Translations under genes and position numbers: made by a program
The notes under the pieces: model-generated
Told to the model about the DNA's origin: nothing
The model's database searches: none
What the model saw: the letters and a program-made list of their open reading frames with translations, nothing else
Shown here: positions 45,497 through 53,942 of the stretch, piece by piece
Position numbering within the stretch: position 1 is the stretch's first letter
Layout: every line of letters begins with the position of its first letter
DNA from: Xanthomonas campestris pv. phormiicola
GTDB taxonomy: Bacteria; Pseudomonadota; Gammaproteobacteria; Xanthomonadales; Xanthomonadaceae
DNA length: 64,000 nt
Assembly (NCBI GenBank): GCA_025666215.1
Contig: CP102593.1
Location: 3,113,001-3,177,000 of the forward strand
Direction of reading: 5' to 3'

Positions 45497-45814
45497 ATGA
45501 CGCCCAGCGACGACCCCCTGCTCGATCCGCTCGATGCCGCCGCGCCGCGCCCGCTGGTGCAGCGGCTGGGCGTGATCCTGTGGCCCAGCTTCCTGGTCGC
45601 CGGCGCGATGAGCGTGCTGTTCTTCGCCCTGGTCGATCCGCTGGCGCTGCGCGACATCAGCTTCCCCGGCCGCCCGCTGAGCCGCGAACTCGGCTATACG
45701 CTGGGCTTCTTCATGTTCTGGCTGGCCACGCTGAGCTCCAGCGTGCTGACCGGATTCCTGCTGCGACCGCCGGCGCGCGCCGACGACGGCGCCGACGACG
45801 AGCTCTTGCCGTGA
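45497..45814 (+). CDS. Small two-helix membrane protein adjacent to ccoG
   Basis: A 105-residue inner-membrane protein with two hydrophobic helices (about residues 25-50 and 68-90: ILWPSFLVAGAMSVLFFALV and GYTLGFFMFWLATLSSSVLTGFLL). The family is not recognised with confidence. It is translationally coupled to the CcoG gene by a GTGA overlap, pointing to a role in respiratory oxidase assembly or electron supply. The upstream in-frame sequence is not protein-like. Confidence 0.72.
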   Translation: MTPSDDPLLDPLDAAAPRPLVQRLGVILWPSFLVAGAMSVLFFALVDPLALRDISFPGRPLSRELGYTLGFFMFWLATLSSSVLTGFLLRPPARADDGADDELLP

Positions 45815-46956
45815 CGCGAACGCCCCTGCCCCGCGCCATTGCCTCGCGCACGATCGCGCCGGGCGCGGACGCCGCCCGCTCCGCCGCGGCGGCGCCGCCG
45901 CGCAGCCGCTACGCGCGCCTGCGCCGCGGCAGCCTGTGGCTGCTGTTCGCCGCGTTCTACCTGCTGCCGTGGCTGCGCTGGGACGGCCGCCAGGCGCTGC
46001 GCTTCGACCTTCCGGCGCGGCGCCTGGACCTGTTCGGCCTGACCCTGTGGCCGCACGATGTCGGCTGGCTGCTGCTGGCGCTGTTCGCCGCAGCCGCCGC
46101 ATTGATGGTGACGACCACCCTGGCCGGTCGCGTGTGGTGCGGCTTCGCTTGCCCGCAATCGGTCTGGAGCCATGCCTTCGCCTGGCTGGAACGGCGCTTC
46201 GCCGCGTGGCCGGCGGCCGCGCGGCATGTGGTCTGGGCGACGCTGGCGCTGTGGACCGGGATCAGCTTCGTCGGCTACTTCGCGCCGATCGCCGACCTGG
46301 TGGCGCGGCTGCGGCCGTTCGCCTGGAGCGGCTGGGAAAGCTTCTGGGTGCTGTTCTACGCCCTGGCCACCTGGGGCAATGCCGGCTTCCTGCGCAGCCA
46401 GGTGTGCCGCTACCTGTGCCCCTATGCGCGGCTGCAGCCGCTGCTGTGCGACCGCGACACGCCGCTGATCGGCTACGACGCGATGCGCGGCGAACCGCGC
46501 GGCGCGCGCGCCTGCGGCCAGGGCAGCATCGCCCAGCGCGGGCGGCGCCTGCTCGACGCCGGCACCGCCCGCGACTATGCGCTGCGCGCCAGCATCGCCC
46601 GGCTCGCCGGCCAGGGCGGCCAGCGCGGCGACGCGCTGGCCACCTACGCCGGCACCCTGCCCAAGTTCACCGACGCGCAACTCGGCGACTGCGTGGACTG
46701 CGGCGCCTGCGTGGACGCCTGCCCCGCGCGCATCGACCTGCGCAACGGCCCGCACTACGCCTGCACCGCCTGCGGCGCCTGCATGGACGCCTGCGACCGC
46801 AGCATGGACCGCCACGGCTTCGCCCACGGCCTGCTGCGCCGGGCCGGCGCCAACGCGATCGAGCGCCAGCCGCGGCGCCGGCTGCGGCCGCGGCTGCTGG
46901 CCGGCGCCGCCCTGCTGCTGGCGGCGCTGCTGGCGGCGTTGCTCGCCGCCGGCTGA
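45811..46956 (+). CDS. ccoG: Cytochrome oxidase accessory protein CcoG (FixG/RdxA-like), short form
   Basis: A 381-residue membrane ferredoxin. Membrane helices are near residues 35-55, 75-98, 140-160 and 175-195. The NosR/NapH-type motif GRVWCGFACPQSVWSHAF is present, with a second CRYLCPY motif. Two [4Fe-4S] clusters follow (CVDCGACVDACP and CTACGACMDAC). CcoG aids copper handling for cbb3 oxidase assembly. Classical CcoG is about 90 residues longer with a C-terminal Ig-like domain. Here a single hydrophobic helix closes the protein, so this is a short variant. GTG start overlaps the preceding stop. No ccoNOQP genes are in the window. Confidence 0.82.
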   Translation: MTRTPLPRAIASRTIAPGADAARSAAAAPPRSRYARLRRGSLWLLFAAFYLLPWLRWDGRQALRFDLPARRLDLFGLTLWPHDVGWLLLALFAAAAALMVTTTLAGRVWCGFACPQSVWSHAFAWLERRFAAWPAAARHVVWATLALWTGISFVGYFAPIADLVARLRPFAWSGWESFWVLFYALATWGNAGFLRSQVCRYLCPYARLQPLLCDRDTPLIGYDAMRGEPRGARACGQGSIAQRGRRLLDAGTARDYALRASIARLAGQGGQRGDALATYAGTLPKFTDAQLGDCVDCGACVDACPARIDLRNGPHYACTACGACMDACDRSMDRHGFAHGLLRRAGANAIERQPRRRLRPRLLAGAALLLAALLAALLAAG

Positions 46957-47231
46957 GCGGCGCGGACCGCTGGCGCGGCACCGGCGAGGGCGCTCACTGC
47001 GCACCGTACCCTCACCCCAACCCCTCTGCCGATGGGAGAGGGCTTCACTGTTCCCGTCGGCATGCTTGTGCGGCAAAGCAGTAAGGATCCTGGTGACGAC
47101 GCTCTGCGAATGGGCGCAGAAAGCCGCCGCTGCCGATGCCATGCGCATGCCCATTGCCGTGCGTTTCCCGTCCGCGACCGGCACCGCAGGATTTTTTTGC
47201 CAGGAGGCTGGCGCAAGCCGTGAGAGGCCTG

Positions 47232-47237
47232 TAGAAT
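47232..47237 (+). promoter_or_regulatory. -10 element of tRNA-Gly (plus-strand copy)
   Basis: TAGAAT lies 13 bases before the tRNA. The same hexamer precedes tRNA-Cys (47391-47396) and the second tRNA-Gly. A good -35 at normal spacing is not obvious here. Confidence 0.5.
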
Positions 47238-47250
47238 GGCTTGCTCCCAA

Positions 47251-47326
<76 letters not shown>

Positions 47327-47337
47327 GATTCAGACAG

Positions 47338-47362
47338 AGCCCCGTCAGCGGGGCTTTGTTTT
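47338..47362 (+). terminator. Intrinsic terminator after tRNA-Gly
   Basis: The seven-base stem AGCCCCG/CGGGGCT has a TCAG loop and is followed by TTGTTTT. It lies between tRNA-Gly and tRNA-Cys, indicating separate transcription units. Confidence 0.85.
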
Positions 47363-47406
47363 GTCGGACACCGTTTCCCACGGTTTCGGCTAGAATTCAG
47401 TCCACC

Positions 47407-47480
47407 GGCCTGGTGGCAGAGTGGTTATGCAGCGGACTGCAAATCCGCGTACGCCGGTTCAATTCCGACCCAGGCCTCCA
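47407..47480 (+). tRNA. tRNA-Cys (anticodon GCA)
   Basis: A 74-nt tRNA with acceptor stem GGCCTGG/CCAGGCC, anticodon loop CTGCAAA, T-arm CCGGTTCAATTCCGA with minor irregularity, and encoded CCA. TAGAAT at 47391-47396 supplies a -10 element. Confidence 0.94.
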
Positions 47481-47492
47481 TCTACGATTCCG

Positions 47493-47526
47493 ACGCCCGG
47501 CAGATCCACGATCTGCCGGGCGTTTG
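47493..47526 (+). terminator. Terminator-like hairpin after tRNA-Cys
   Basis: A 13-bp perfect stem (arms beginning ACGCCCGGCAGAT) with a five-base loop is followed by a short TTG. The stem is strong but the T-run is weak. Confidence 0.6.
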
Positions 47527-47732
47527 CGTATGGGCCGCGGCGTGCCGCCCCGCTCGCCGCGGCCGCGCCGGATCGGCAGCGCCGTGGCGCCGGCGGGACT
47601 GGAATCTCCACCACAGCGACTCGCCCGCCGACGTAGACAAGTGCGCGATGGCGCGCATGCGGCGACCCATCGGCGCCATCTGCGCCGTCGCGGGTTCTAG
47701 CATCGCAACGACATCCACACCGAGGCATCGCC

Positions 47733-48962
47733 ATGAATCGATGGACACGCTGCAGCGGCGCACTGCTGCTATGCCTGGCCGCAACCAGCGCCGCGCAGGC
47801 GCAATCCTGCCGGCTGCAGACGCAGACGCTGAACTTGCCGCTGGTGTCCGGCAACATGCCGAAATACGCCTACCAGGTGCGGGTGCAGGTCGGCACCCCG
47901 GCCTCGGCGAATGCCGCCGCCGGCCAGGTGCTGGAAGTGGACACCGGCTCCACCGGCGTGGTGGTGCCGCTCGGCGCGGCGATCCAGCAGGCCTGGGACG
48001 CCTCGACCACGCCCGGCTACATCTTCTATTCCAGCGACAGCAAGTACCACCCCGGCAAGTACGTGCAGGTGCCGATGCGACTCGGCGTCTCCGCCGACGG
48101 CAAGAGTGCGGCGGCGCGCATCGACTCGATCGAAGTGCTGGCCGCGCAATGCACCTGCGACGTCGTTGCGACCACCTCGGCGGCAGCGCTGGGCCAGGTA
48201 CCGGACAATTGTCCGGCCTACAACGGCAGCCTCGCCCTGGGCAGCGGCGGCAAGCAGATGCTGCGCAACTGCCAGACGATCTCGCCCGGCTTCGGCATGA
48301 TGGGCGTGGGCCACGACCGCGGCGTCAAGGCGGCGCGCAATCCGTTTCTCAACCTCGTGCAGATGCGCGCAGGCAGCATGAGCCCGGGCTACATCGTCAG
48401 CGCGTCCGGCATCACCCTGGGCGTCAGCGAGCAGGCGCTGCACGGCTTTGCGCTGATCCCGCTGCAGCGCACCGCGGCGAGCGCCACCGTCAACGGCGAC
48501 TGGCAGGCGCCGAACGCATGCGCGCGCTTCCCCGATAGCGGCAGCGACTATCAGGTGTGCGGCAAGTTGCTGCCGGATACCGGCATCGGCTACATGATGC
48601 TGACCCCGACCGCGCAGCCGCCGGTCCCCGCCAAGCTGCAGCAGAAGCTCGGTACCGCGGCGAAGTCCGCGTCCGCGGCATCCGGCAACGCCGCCGGCGC
48701 CACGGCGGCCACCGCGCTGGTGGTCCCCGCACAGACGCCGATGACGCTCGACATCGGCCCCGCCGGCCAACCGGTCTTCAGTTACCGATTCACCGTCGGC
48801 GGCAACGCGCCGGCGACACCGGACAGCGTGCAATGGCGCGGACCGCTGAAGACGCCGCCGGCGCACATCAACAGCGGCCGCCACGTGCTCGCCGCGGCGG
48901 ACTATGCCTACGATGCGGCCTGCGGACGGGCGGGTTTCCGCGAGGTCACGGCGACGCCCTGA
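47733..48962 (+). CDS. Secreted protein with two pepsin-type DTG motifs (putative aspartic peptidase-like)
   Basis: A 409-residue protein with a signal peptide (ending near AQAQ, residue ~24). Residues 67-74 read LEVDTGST (Asp70) and residues 279-286 read LLPDTGIG (Asp282). These are two D-T-G motifs about 210 residues apart, each preceded by hydrophobic residues as in pepsin-fold lobes. An intervening YIFYSSDSKYHPGKYVQVPM stretch could be the flap. Several cysteines suggest periplasmic disulfides (Cys26, a CTCDV pair, and others). I infer a bacterial pepsin-like fold. Catalytic activity is unproven, and the segment at residues 300-330 is Ala-rich low complexity. Confidence 0.6.
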   Translation: MNRWTRCSGALLLCLAATSAAQAQSCRLQTQTLNLPLVSGNMPKYAYQVRVQVGTPASANAAAGQVLEVDTGSTGVVVPLGAAIQQAWDASTTPGYIFYSSDSKYHPGKYVQVPMRLGVSADGKSAAARIDSIEVLAAQCTCDVVATTSAAALGQVPDNCPAYNGSLALGSGGKQMLRNCQTISPGFGMMGVGHDRGVKAARNPFLNLVQMRAGSMSPGYIVSASGITLGVSEQALHGFALIPLQRTAASATVNGDWQAPNACARFPDSGSDYQVCGKLLPDTGIGYMMLTPTAQPPVPAKLQQKLGTAAKSASAASGNAAGATAATALVVPAQTPMTLDIGPAGQPVFSYRFTVGGNAPATPDSVQWRGPLKTPPAHINSGRHVLAAADYAYDAACGRAGFREVTATP

Positions 48963-49040
48963 CGCGGCGGCCACACACGGGGCTGCGAGAGGGCTGCCGG
49001 TAGCCTTGGGGCCATCGGTCGCGATGGGTTCAAGGGGAAT

Positions 49041-49070
49041 GCCCGTCGCGACTGAAGTCGCTCCCACAAG
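49041..49070 (-). repeat. REP-like element, third copy
   Basis: The reverse complement begins CTTGTGGGAGCGACTTCAGT and matches the elements at 28636 and 28824 over about 28 bases. It lies between the convergent ends of the pepsin-like gene and the M28-like peptidase gene, again at a convergent junction. Confidence 0.78.
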
Positions 49071-49153
49071 TGGCATCGTCGGCGCGGATGGCATCCATCG
49101 AACGACAGCGCTGGATCGAATCGCGTCGGTTCTGCAGCGCCACCGACGTGAGC

Positions 49154-50581
49154 TCAGCGGCGGCGCAGCAGAAACAGGCCGATGCGGATCGCGGCCAACG
49201 CCTTGTTCCATTTGCTGGGCAGCACGACCTTGCCGAAGCGATCCCGGTCGATGTCGCCGGCAAGGTGCTCAAGCAGGCGACGGAAGCTGTCGACCTGGCG
49301 GATCAGGACATCGATGTCGACGAGGTCGCCCACGCATTCCGCGAGCAGGTATTCGGGACCGGTAACCAGCGCGACAGCGGGAATTGCGCGCTGGAACAGC
49401 GGTTCGCCTTCGCCGAAGTGCAGCAACGCGCCCGGCTTGACCGGGGTCGCCGCGCCGGCCGAGGCGCCGCTCCACAACCTGCGGGTGAGCCGGGCGAGTT
49501 CGGGCGTCGTGGCGTAGAGCAATTCGGGTTCGAGCGTACCGTCGGGCGCGTAGCGGCCAGTGCCGGGATCCACGTGGAAGCGCTTCGCGCCCAGGTGTTC
49601 GATGGCCAGGCCGGCCGCCGCGGTATAACCGCCGGATGCGCCGGCCCACAGCTCGGGATGGGCCTGTAGCCAGGCGCTGGTGGCCTGGCCATGCGCGGTC
49701 ACGGCGGGCATGCGCAGGTGGCCGGCCGTGTACACGAACACGATGCTGCGCGCATGCGGCGCCGCGACCGCGTCGCGTGCCAGCGCGAGCAGTCCGATGT
49801 GGCCGTTCTCCTCGACCGCGTTGCCGCCGTCGCTGTGGGTGACCACCAGCACCGACTCGTTGGCGCGAGGACCGGTTCCCGGCGACACGGCCCAGACCGT
49901 GTCCATGCGCGCATTCGCGGTCCTGTTCGCGGCCAGGATCAGCGTGACCTGCTCGCCGCGTGCGGCGGCGGCGAGCAACTGGACGCGTTCGCTTTCGGGA
50001 ACCCAGACGGCCGGCAGGCCCTGATAGCCGCGGGTGAACGGCAGGTACTGATCGGCAGCCGCCGCATCCGCCAGGCCTCGCCAGACCGCGATCACGCCTA
50101 GCACTCCCGCCTTCTTCGCCTTGGCCAGATCGGTGCCGGCGAGTTCGGAACTGATGATCGGATTGGCGACCCGGTCGAAGGGCAGCGGTCCGTCCCAGGC
50201 GTCGATCAGCAGCGACGCCGGCGCGGCGACATGCGCCACCTCGATCACCGCGATCTTGCCGGCGGCCGCTCGCCAGCGCTTGCGCCGCCCGCGCAGCAGG
50301 ATCAGCGGCGCGGTGATTCCGTCGCGCGATGTCTCGCCGGAATAAGGCCAGGCCGACGCGATCGCGATGCGGCGCGCGCCCGCCTGCAGCGCCAGCGCGT
50401 CCCGATCGACGTCCCAGCGTTCGAAGGTGTGCGGGTCGCGCTTCACCTCGAGGCCGAGCTCGGCCAGCTGCATCGCCACCCGGTCGATCAACGCGTTGTG
50501 GGCCTCGGTGCCGGAGGCGCGCGGCCCCAACTCGGCCAGGTAGCGGATCTGGTCCGCGTATGCGTCGCGACGGGTGCTCAC
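49154..50581 (-). CDS. M28-like (PA-domain) peptidase family protein
   Basis: A 475-residue protein without a clear signal peptide. The N-terminus (YADQIRYLAELGPRASGTEAHNALIDRVAMQLAELGLEV) is typical of M28 peptidases. A PA-like insert (SSELAGTDLAKAKKAGVLGVIAVW) follows. The metal site region reads VVTHSDGGNAVEENGHIGLLALARD, with His-x-Asp and Glu-Glu ligands recognisable but the usual Asp-Asn motif altered. The C-terminal ~60 residues are an added segment ending in Arg-rich LLRRR. The GTG start at 50581 was chosen by homology onset and AAG/GG upstream. Substrate and activity are uncertain. Confidence 0.7.
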   Translation of the reverse strand: MSTRRDAYADQIRYLAELGPRASGTEAHNALIDRVAMQLAELGLEVKRDPHTFERWDVDRDALALQAGARRIAIASAWPYSGETSRDGITAPLILLRGRRKRWRAAAGKIAVIEVAHVAAPASLLIDAWDGPLPFDRVANPIISSELAGTDLAKAKKAGVLGVIAVWRGLADAAAADQYLPFTRGYQGLPAVWVPESERVQLLAAAARGEQVTLILAANRTANARMDTVWAVSPGTGPRANESVLVVTHSDGGNAVEENGHIGLLALARDAVAAPHARSIVFVYTAGHLRMPAVTAHGQATSAWLQAHPELWAGASGGYTAAAGLAIEHLGAKRFHVDPGTGRYAPDGTLEPELLYATTPELARLTRRLWSGASAGAATPVKPGALLHFGEGEPLFQRAIPAVALVTGPEYLLAECVGDLVDIDVLIRQVDSFRRLLEHLAGDIDRDRFGKVVLPSKWNKALAAIRIGLFLLRRR

Positions 50582-51009
50582 TTGCCGGTTCTTCTTTCTC
50601 GTCCTGGGGCTCTGGTCGTCGCGGTGGGCGGCGGCGTTGCAGCAGCTCGCGCCCGCCTTCGCCCCCAGCCCATCGCTCGCGCATCGCTGCAAGGCGGGTT
50701 GCGCCGTGCGCGCGCCAGACGAAGCTGTGCGCCGTGCAGGCTGCGCCACTGGAGTATATCCAGCGGCGCATGCGCTTCGTGTGCGTCTGCACGCGTGGCC
50801 GCGCGGACGCAGCGCATCGCCACGCATGCGCCTTGCGCCTGCGGTGCGTTGCGTTGCGCTGGCAGCGACAGGAACATATCGCTGCGGGAATGTCGCTTTT
50901 CGCAAGAGACGCCGATTGGGCTCGGCCAGCGGTGGCGACGGGCGCAGTCGGCAAGGCCCGTCGCACCGCGGTCGCTGCAACACCTTGCGAACGCGGAAGG
51001 AAAGGCGCG
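50582..51009. other. Gene-free spacer with a degenerate REP-like sequence
   Basis: Open frames here are not protein-like. GCCCGTCGCACCGCGGTCGC at 50956-50975 is a weakened copy of the REP-type core. The upstream signals of the peptidase gene must lie at its left end. Nothing else is evident. Confidence 0.4.
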
Positions 51010-51834
51010 CTAATCCGCCGGGTGCGCGCCGCCGGACGACGGATGGACGGTGTCGTAGATGGTCTTCGCCCCGGTGAAGGTCGGGTCCACGTCCTCTTCC
51101 TGGCCGTCCTGCCCGTGGTCGTTGTCGAGCCTCCAGCTGAACATGCCGCGCAAGCCGTTCTGCAGCGCGTAGCTGGTCCAGGCGGCAGTGTCTTCGAGCG
51201 AGGTCTGCACGCCGCCGTTCTCGGTCGCCACCCCGCCCATCAGGATGTCGGCGCGCACCCCGGCCTGGATCCATACCTGTGCATCCTGCGGCGTGCCCAG
51301 CGACGAATAGTCCTGCAGTTCGGCGGCATCGACGTACTGGTTGAACGCGGCCACCGCGCCATCGCCGTAGAGCCCGACCGGACCGTCGCCCGGCCACGGC
51401 ACCGACACCGCGATGCCGAGTCCGGCCGCCTTGAAGCTCGGGCCGAGCTGCGACAGCAGTTCCACCACCGAGGGCATGCCGTCGCCTTCGGCGTCGATGC
51501 TGATGCCGTTGAGCCCTTGCTGCTGCAGATAGGCCACGATGTTGGCGGTGGAGCGATTGGCGTTGTCGCGGTTGTCCGCCACCGTCGCCGCCAAGCCGGT
51601 GTCGCCGAGCCCGGCATAGACCAGCGCGGCCGGCGCCTGCGCCTTGAGCTGGGCGAGGTTCTGCGCCGCGTACTGCGCATTGAGGTCAAGCGTGTAGCCG
51701 TTGCCGGTCTGGACGAATTCGCCGAAGGCCAGGTTGTAGCGGCTGGGATAGCCCAGCGGCACCTTGCCTTGCGCTAGATTGTCGGCACCGGTGCCGTTCC
51801 ACGTGTCGTACCAGGTCGCGATCTCGAAGTTCAT
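51010..51834 (-). CDS. GH18-like glycosidase (chitinase/endo-N-acetylglucosaminidase fold)
   Basis: A 274-residue protein. The central strand NGISIDAEGDG places Asp114 and Glu116 in the DxE of the glycoside hydrolase family 18 DxxDxDxE motif. MFSWRLDNDHGQDG near the C-terminus matches the conserved Trp strand of GH18 barrels. It starts directly with the first barrel strand (MNFEIATWYDTWNG), so no signal peptide and no carbohydrate-binding module are present. Secretion would need another route, or the upstream part has been lost. CAGGAG precedes the ATG. Confidence 0.68.
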   Translation of the reverse strand: MNFEIATWYDTWNGTGADNLAQGKVPLGYPSRYNLAFGEFVQTGNGYTLDLNAQYAAQNLAQLKAQAPAALVYAGLGDTGLAATVADNRDNANRSTANIVAYLQQQGLNGISIDAEGDGMPSVVELLSQLGPSFKAAGLGIAVSVPWPGDGPVGLYGDGAVAAFNQYVDAAELQDYSSLGTPQDAQVWIQAGVRADILMGGVATENGGVQTSLEDTAAWTSYALQNGLRGMFSWRLDNDHGQDGQEEDVDPTFTGAKTIYDTVHPSSGGAHPAD

Positions 51835-52523
51835 GGCTGCTCCTGCAGTGGCGGGGTGAGGGTGCGTAGTGCGTCGAGGGCGCCGGCATCCGCACATGCG
51901 ATCGGCGCCGCGACCGCGTCGGCCGATGCCTCCGCCGCTCCTGCCCACGCCCGGCCGCTGCGGCTGCCAGCCGCCTGCCCTGCCGCCGGTCTGCGCGCGA
52001 TGCGACGCCCCCGGCCGAACCTACAGCAGCTCGCCACGCACGCGGTCGACACTGCGCGGCTTCGGAACAGGCATCCCAGTCGCCGCGCCGGCGCCCGCGT
52101 TCGCCGGCGCGGACCTGCAGCGACACCGCCAAGCCGCGCTCGCCGGCGCCGGGTGGCAACGGCAGGGTCAGCGCCTGGCCCGCCTCGGCGGCGCCAACCG
52201 GCTTGCCGTCCAGCCGCGCCCGGTTCGGAACGCTGCCGCGGCCGACGCGCACGCGCCCGCCCTGGCGCTGCAGCGTCCGCTACGGCGTGAACAGGCAGCG
52301 GTACGGCCCATCGCCAGGCATGCTGGAATGTCGCCAGAACCATCGCACGCGCAGTCGGCCTGCTCCCGCCCGCCCCTTGGCGTCCACCGGAACAGACACC
52401 GCGCCAGCGCAGAAGCAGCGGCCGATTCAGCCACCTTCCTGGCCGAAACTGTCCGCTGGCGCAACCGCGCCGCTGCCTACATTCGCTGCATGCCGCGTGG
52501 CATCCACACAAGAAACACCGCAC
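51835..52523. other. Gene-free spacer with possible decayed gene
   Basis: No intact gene was seen. On the minus strand, 52021-52290 contains a protein-like stretch (DGKPVGAAEAGQALTLPLPP) interrupted by a frame change. It is followed in another frame by VPKPRSVDRVRGELL and a stop. This could be the C-terminal remnant of a lost gene. The remainder up to the flavoprotein start is featureless. Confidence 0.25.
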
Positions 52524-53942
52524 ATGCAGACAAGCTCGCACTCGACCCAGGTGATCGACCGCTCCGACGCCACCTGCATCATCGGCGCCGGGCCCGGCGG
52601 GCTGAGCGCGGCGCGCGCTCAAGGCGCAGGGCCTGGACTACGATCAGTTCGAACGCCACAGCGACCTGGGCGGCCTGTGGGACACCCGCAACCCCGGTTC
52701 GCCGATCTACGCCTCCACCCACTTCATTTCCTCGCGCGACCTGTCGGCCTTCATCGGCCATCCGATGCCGCGCGACTATCCGGACTATCCGTCGCACCGG
52801 CAGATCCTGGCCTACCTGCACGGCTTTGCCGACAGCTTCGGCCTGCGCGACAGGATCCAGTTCGGCACGGCGGTACTGCAGATCCACAAGGACAGCGACG
52901 CGCGCTGGGTGGTGCAGCTGGCCGACGGCTCATGCAGGATCTACGGCGCCGTGGTCTGCGCCAGCGGCGTGAACTGGGATCCGAACATGCCGCAGCTGGC
53001 CGGCCAGTTCGACGGCGAGGTACGCCATTCGGTCAGCTACAAGCACGGCGACGAGTTCCACGGCCTGCGCGTACTGGTGCTGGGCGCCGGCAATCGGGGG
53101 CCGACATCGCCTGCGACGCCGCCATCCACGCGCAGCGTGCCTTCATCAGCGTGCGCCGCGGCTACCACTTCATCCCCAAGCACCTGATGGGCGTGCCGGT
53201 CGACCAGATCGCGGAAACCGGCCCGCACCTGCCGCTGTGGCTCGCCCGCCCCATTTTCGGCGGCCTGCTGCGCTTCATCAACGGCGACCTCACCCGCCTC
53301 GGCCTGCCCAGGCCCGACCACAAGCTGTTCGAGAGCCACCCGCTGCTCAACGCACAATTGCTGCACCACCTGCAGCACGGCAACATCACTGTGAAGCCCG
53401 ACATCGAACGGCTGCAGGGCCGGCACGTGCTGTTCAAGGACGGCTCGCAGGAAGAGATCGATCTGGTGCTGTGCGCCACCGGCTACAAATGGAGCTGTCC
53501 GTATGCGACGCAGTACTTCGCCTGGAGCGGCGGACGGCCGCAGATGTACCTGTCGATGTTCAACCGGACCCACCGCAACCTGTTCGGCATCGGCTACCTG
53601 GAGACCAACTCCAGCGCCTACAAGCTGTTCGACACCCAGGCGCACATGATCGCCTCGTACCTGAAGGCGCAACGCACCGCTCCGGAGAGCGCCCGCCGCT
53701 TCGACGGCATCATCCGCAGCGACACGCCCGACCTCTTCGGCGGCATCCAGTTCGTGCAGTCGCAACGCCATGCCGTCTACATCGAGGCGCATGCGTTCAA
53801 GGCCTATCTGCGCAAGCTGCGCCGGCGCATGGGCTGGGGCGAACTGAGCGAGCGCATGTACGACCATCTCAGGACGCGGCCAGGGCATGGCGGCGCCACG
53901 CCCGCAGGCGCCTGCCGCAACAGCGAGGTAGCGCATGGCTGA
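52524..53942 (+). pseudogene. Flavin-containing monooxygenase-like gene with two frameshifts
   Basis: Full-length family sequence is present but spread over two frames. The first frame gives TCIIGAGPGGLSAAR. The homologous sequence then continues in another frame (FERHSDLGGLWDTRNPGS...YKHGDEFHGLRVLVLGAGN). It returns to the first frame at SGADIACDAAIHAQRAFISVRRGYHF through the end. A two-base loss in a GC repeat near 52611-52619 and a one-base loss near 53093-53100 explain this. Because the losses sum to three, the outer frame has no stop and would make a protein with about 160 garbled residues. Intact members oxidise lipophilic substrates using FAD and NADPH. The SDR gene overlaps its end by eight bases. 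Confidence 0.75.

Noticed and set aside
50574..51077. Plus-strand 167-codon open frame between peptidase and glycosidase genes
   Set aside because: Composition is Arg/Cys/Ala-rich and unstructured, it overlaps the 3' end of the glycosidase gene, and it has no family-like pattern.
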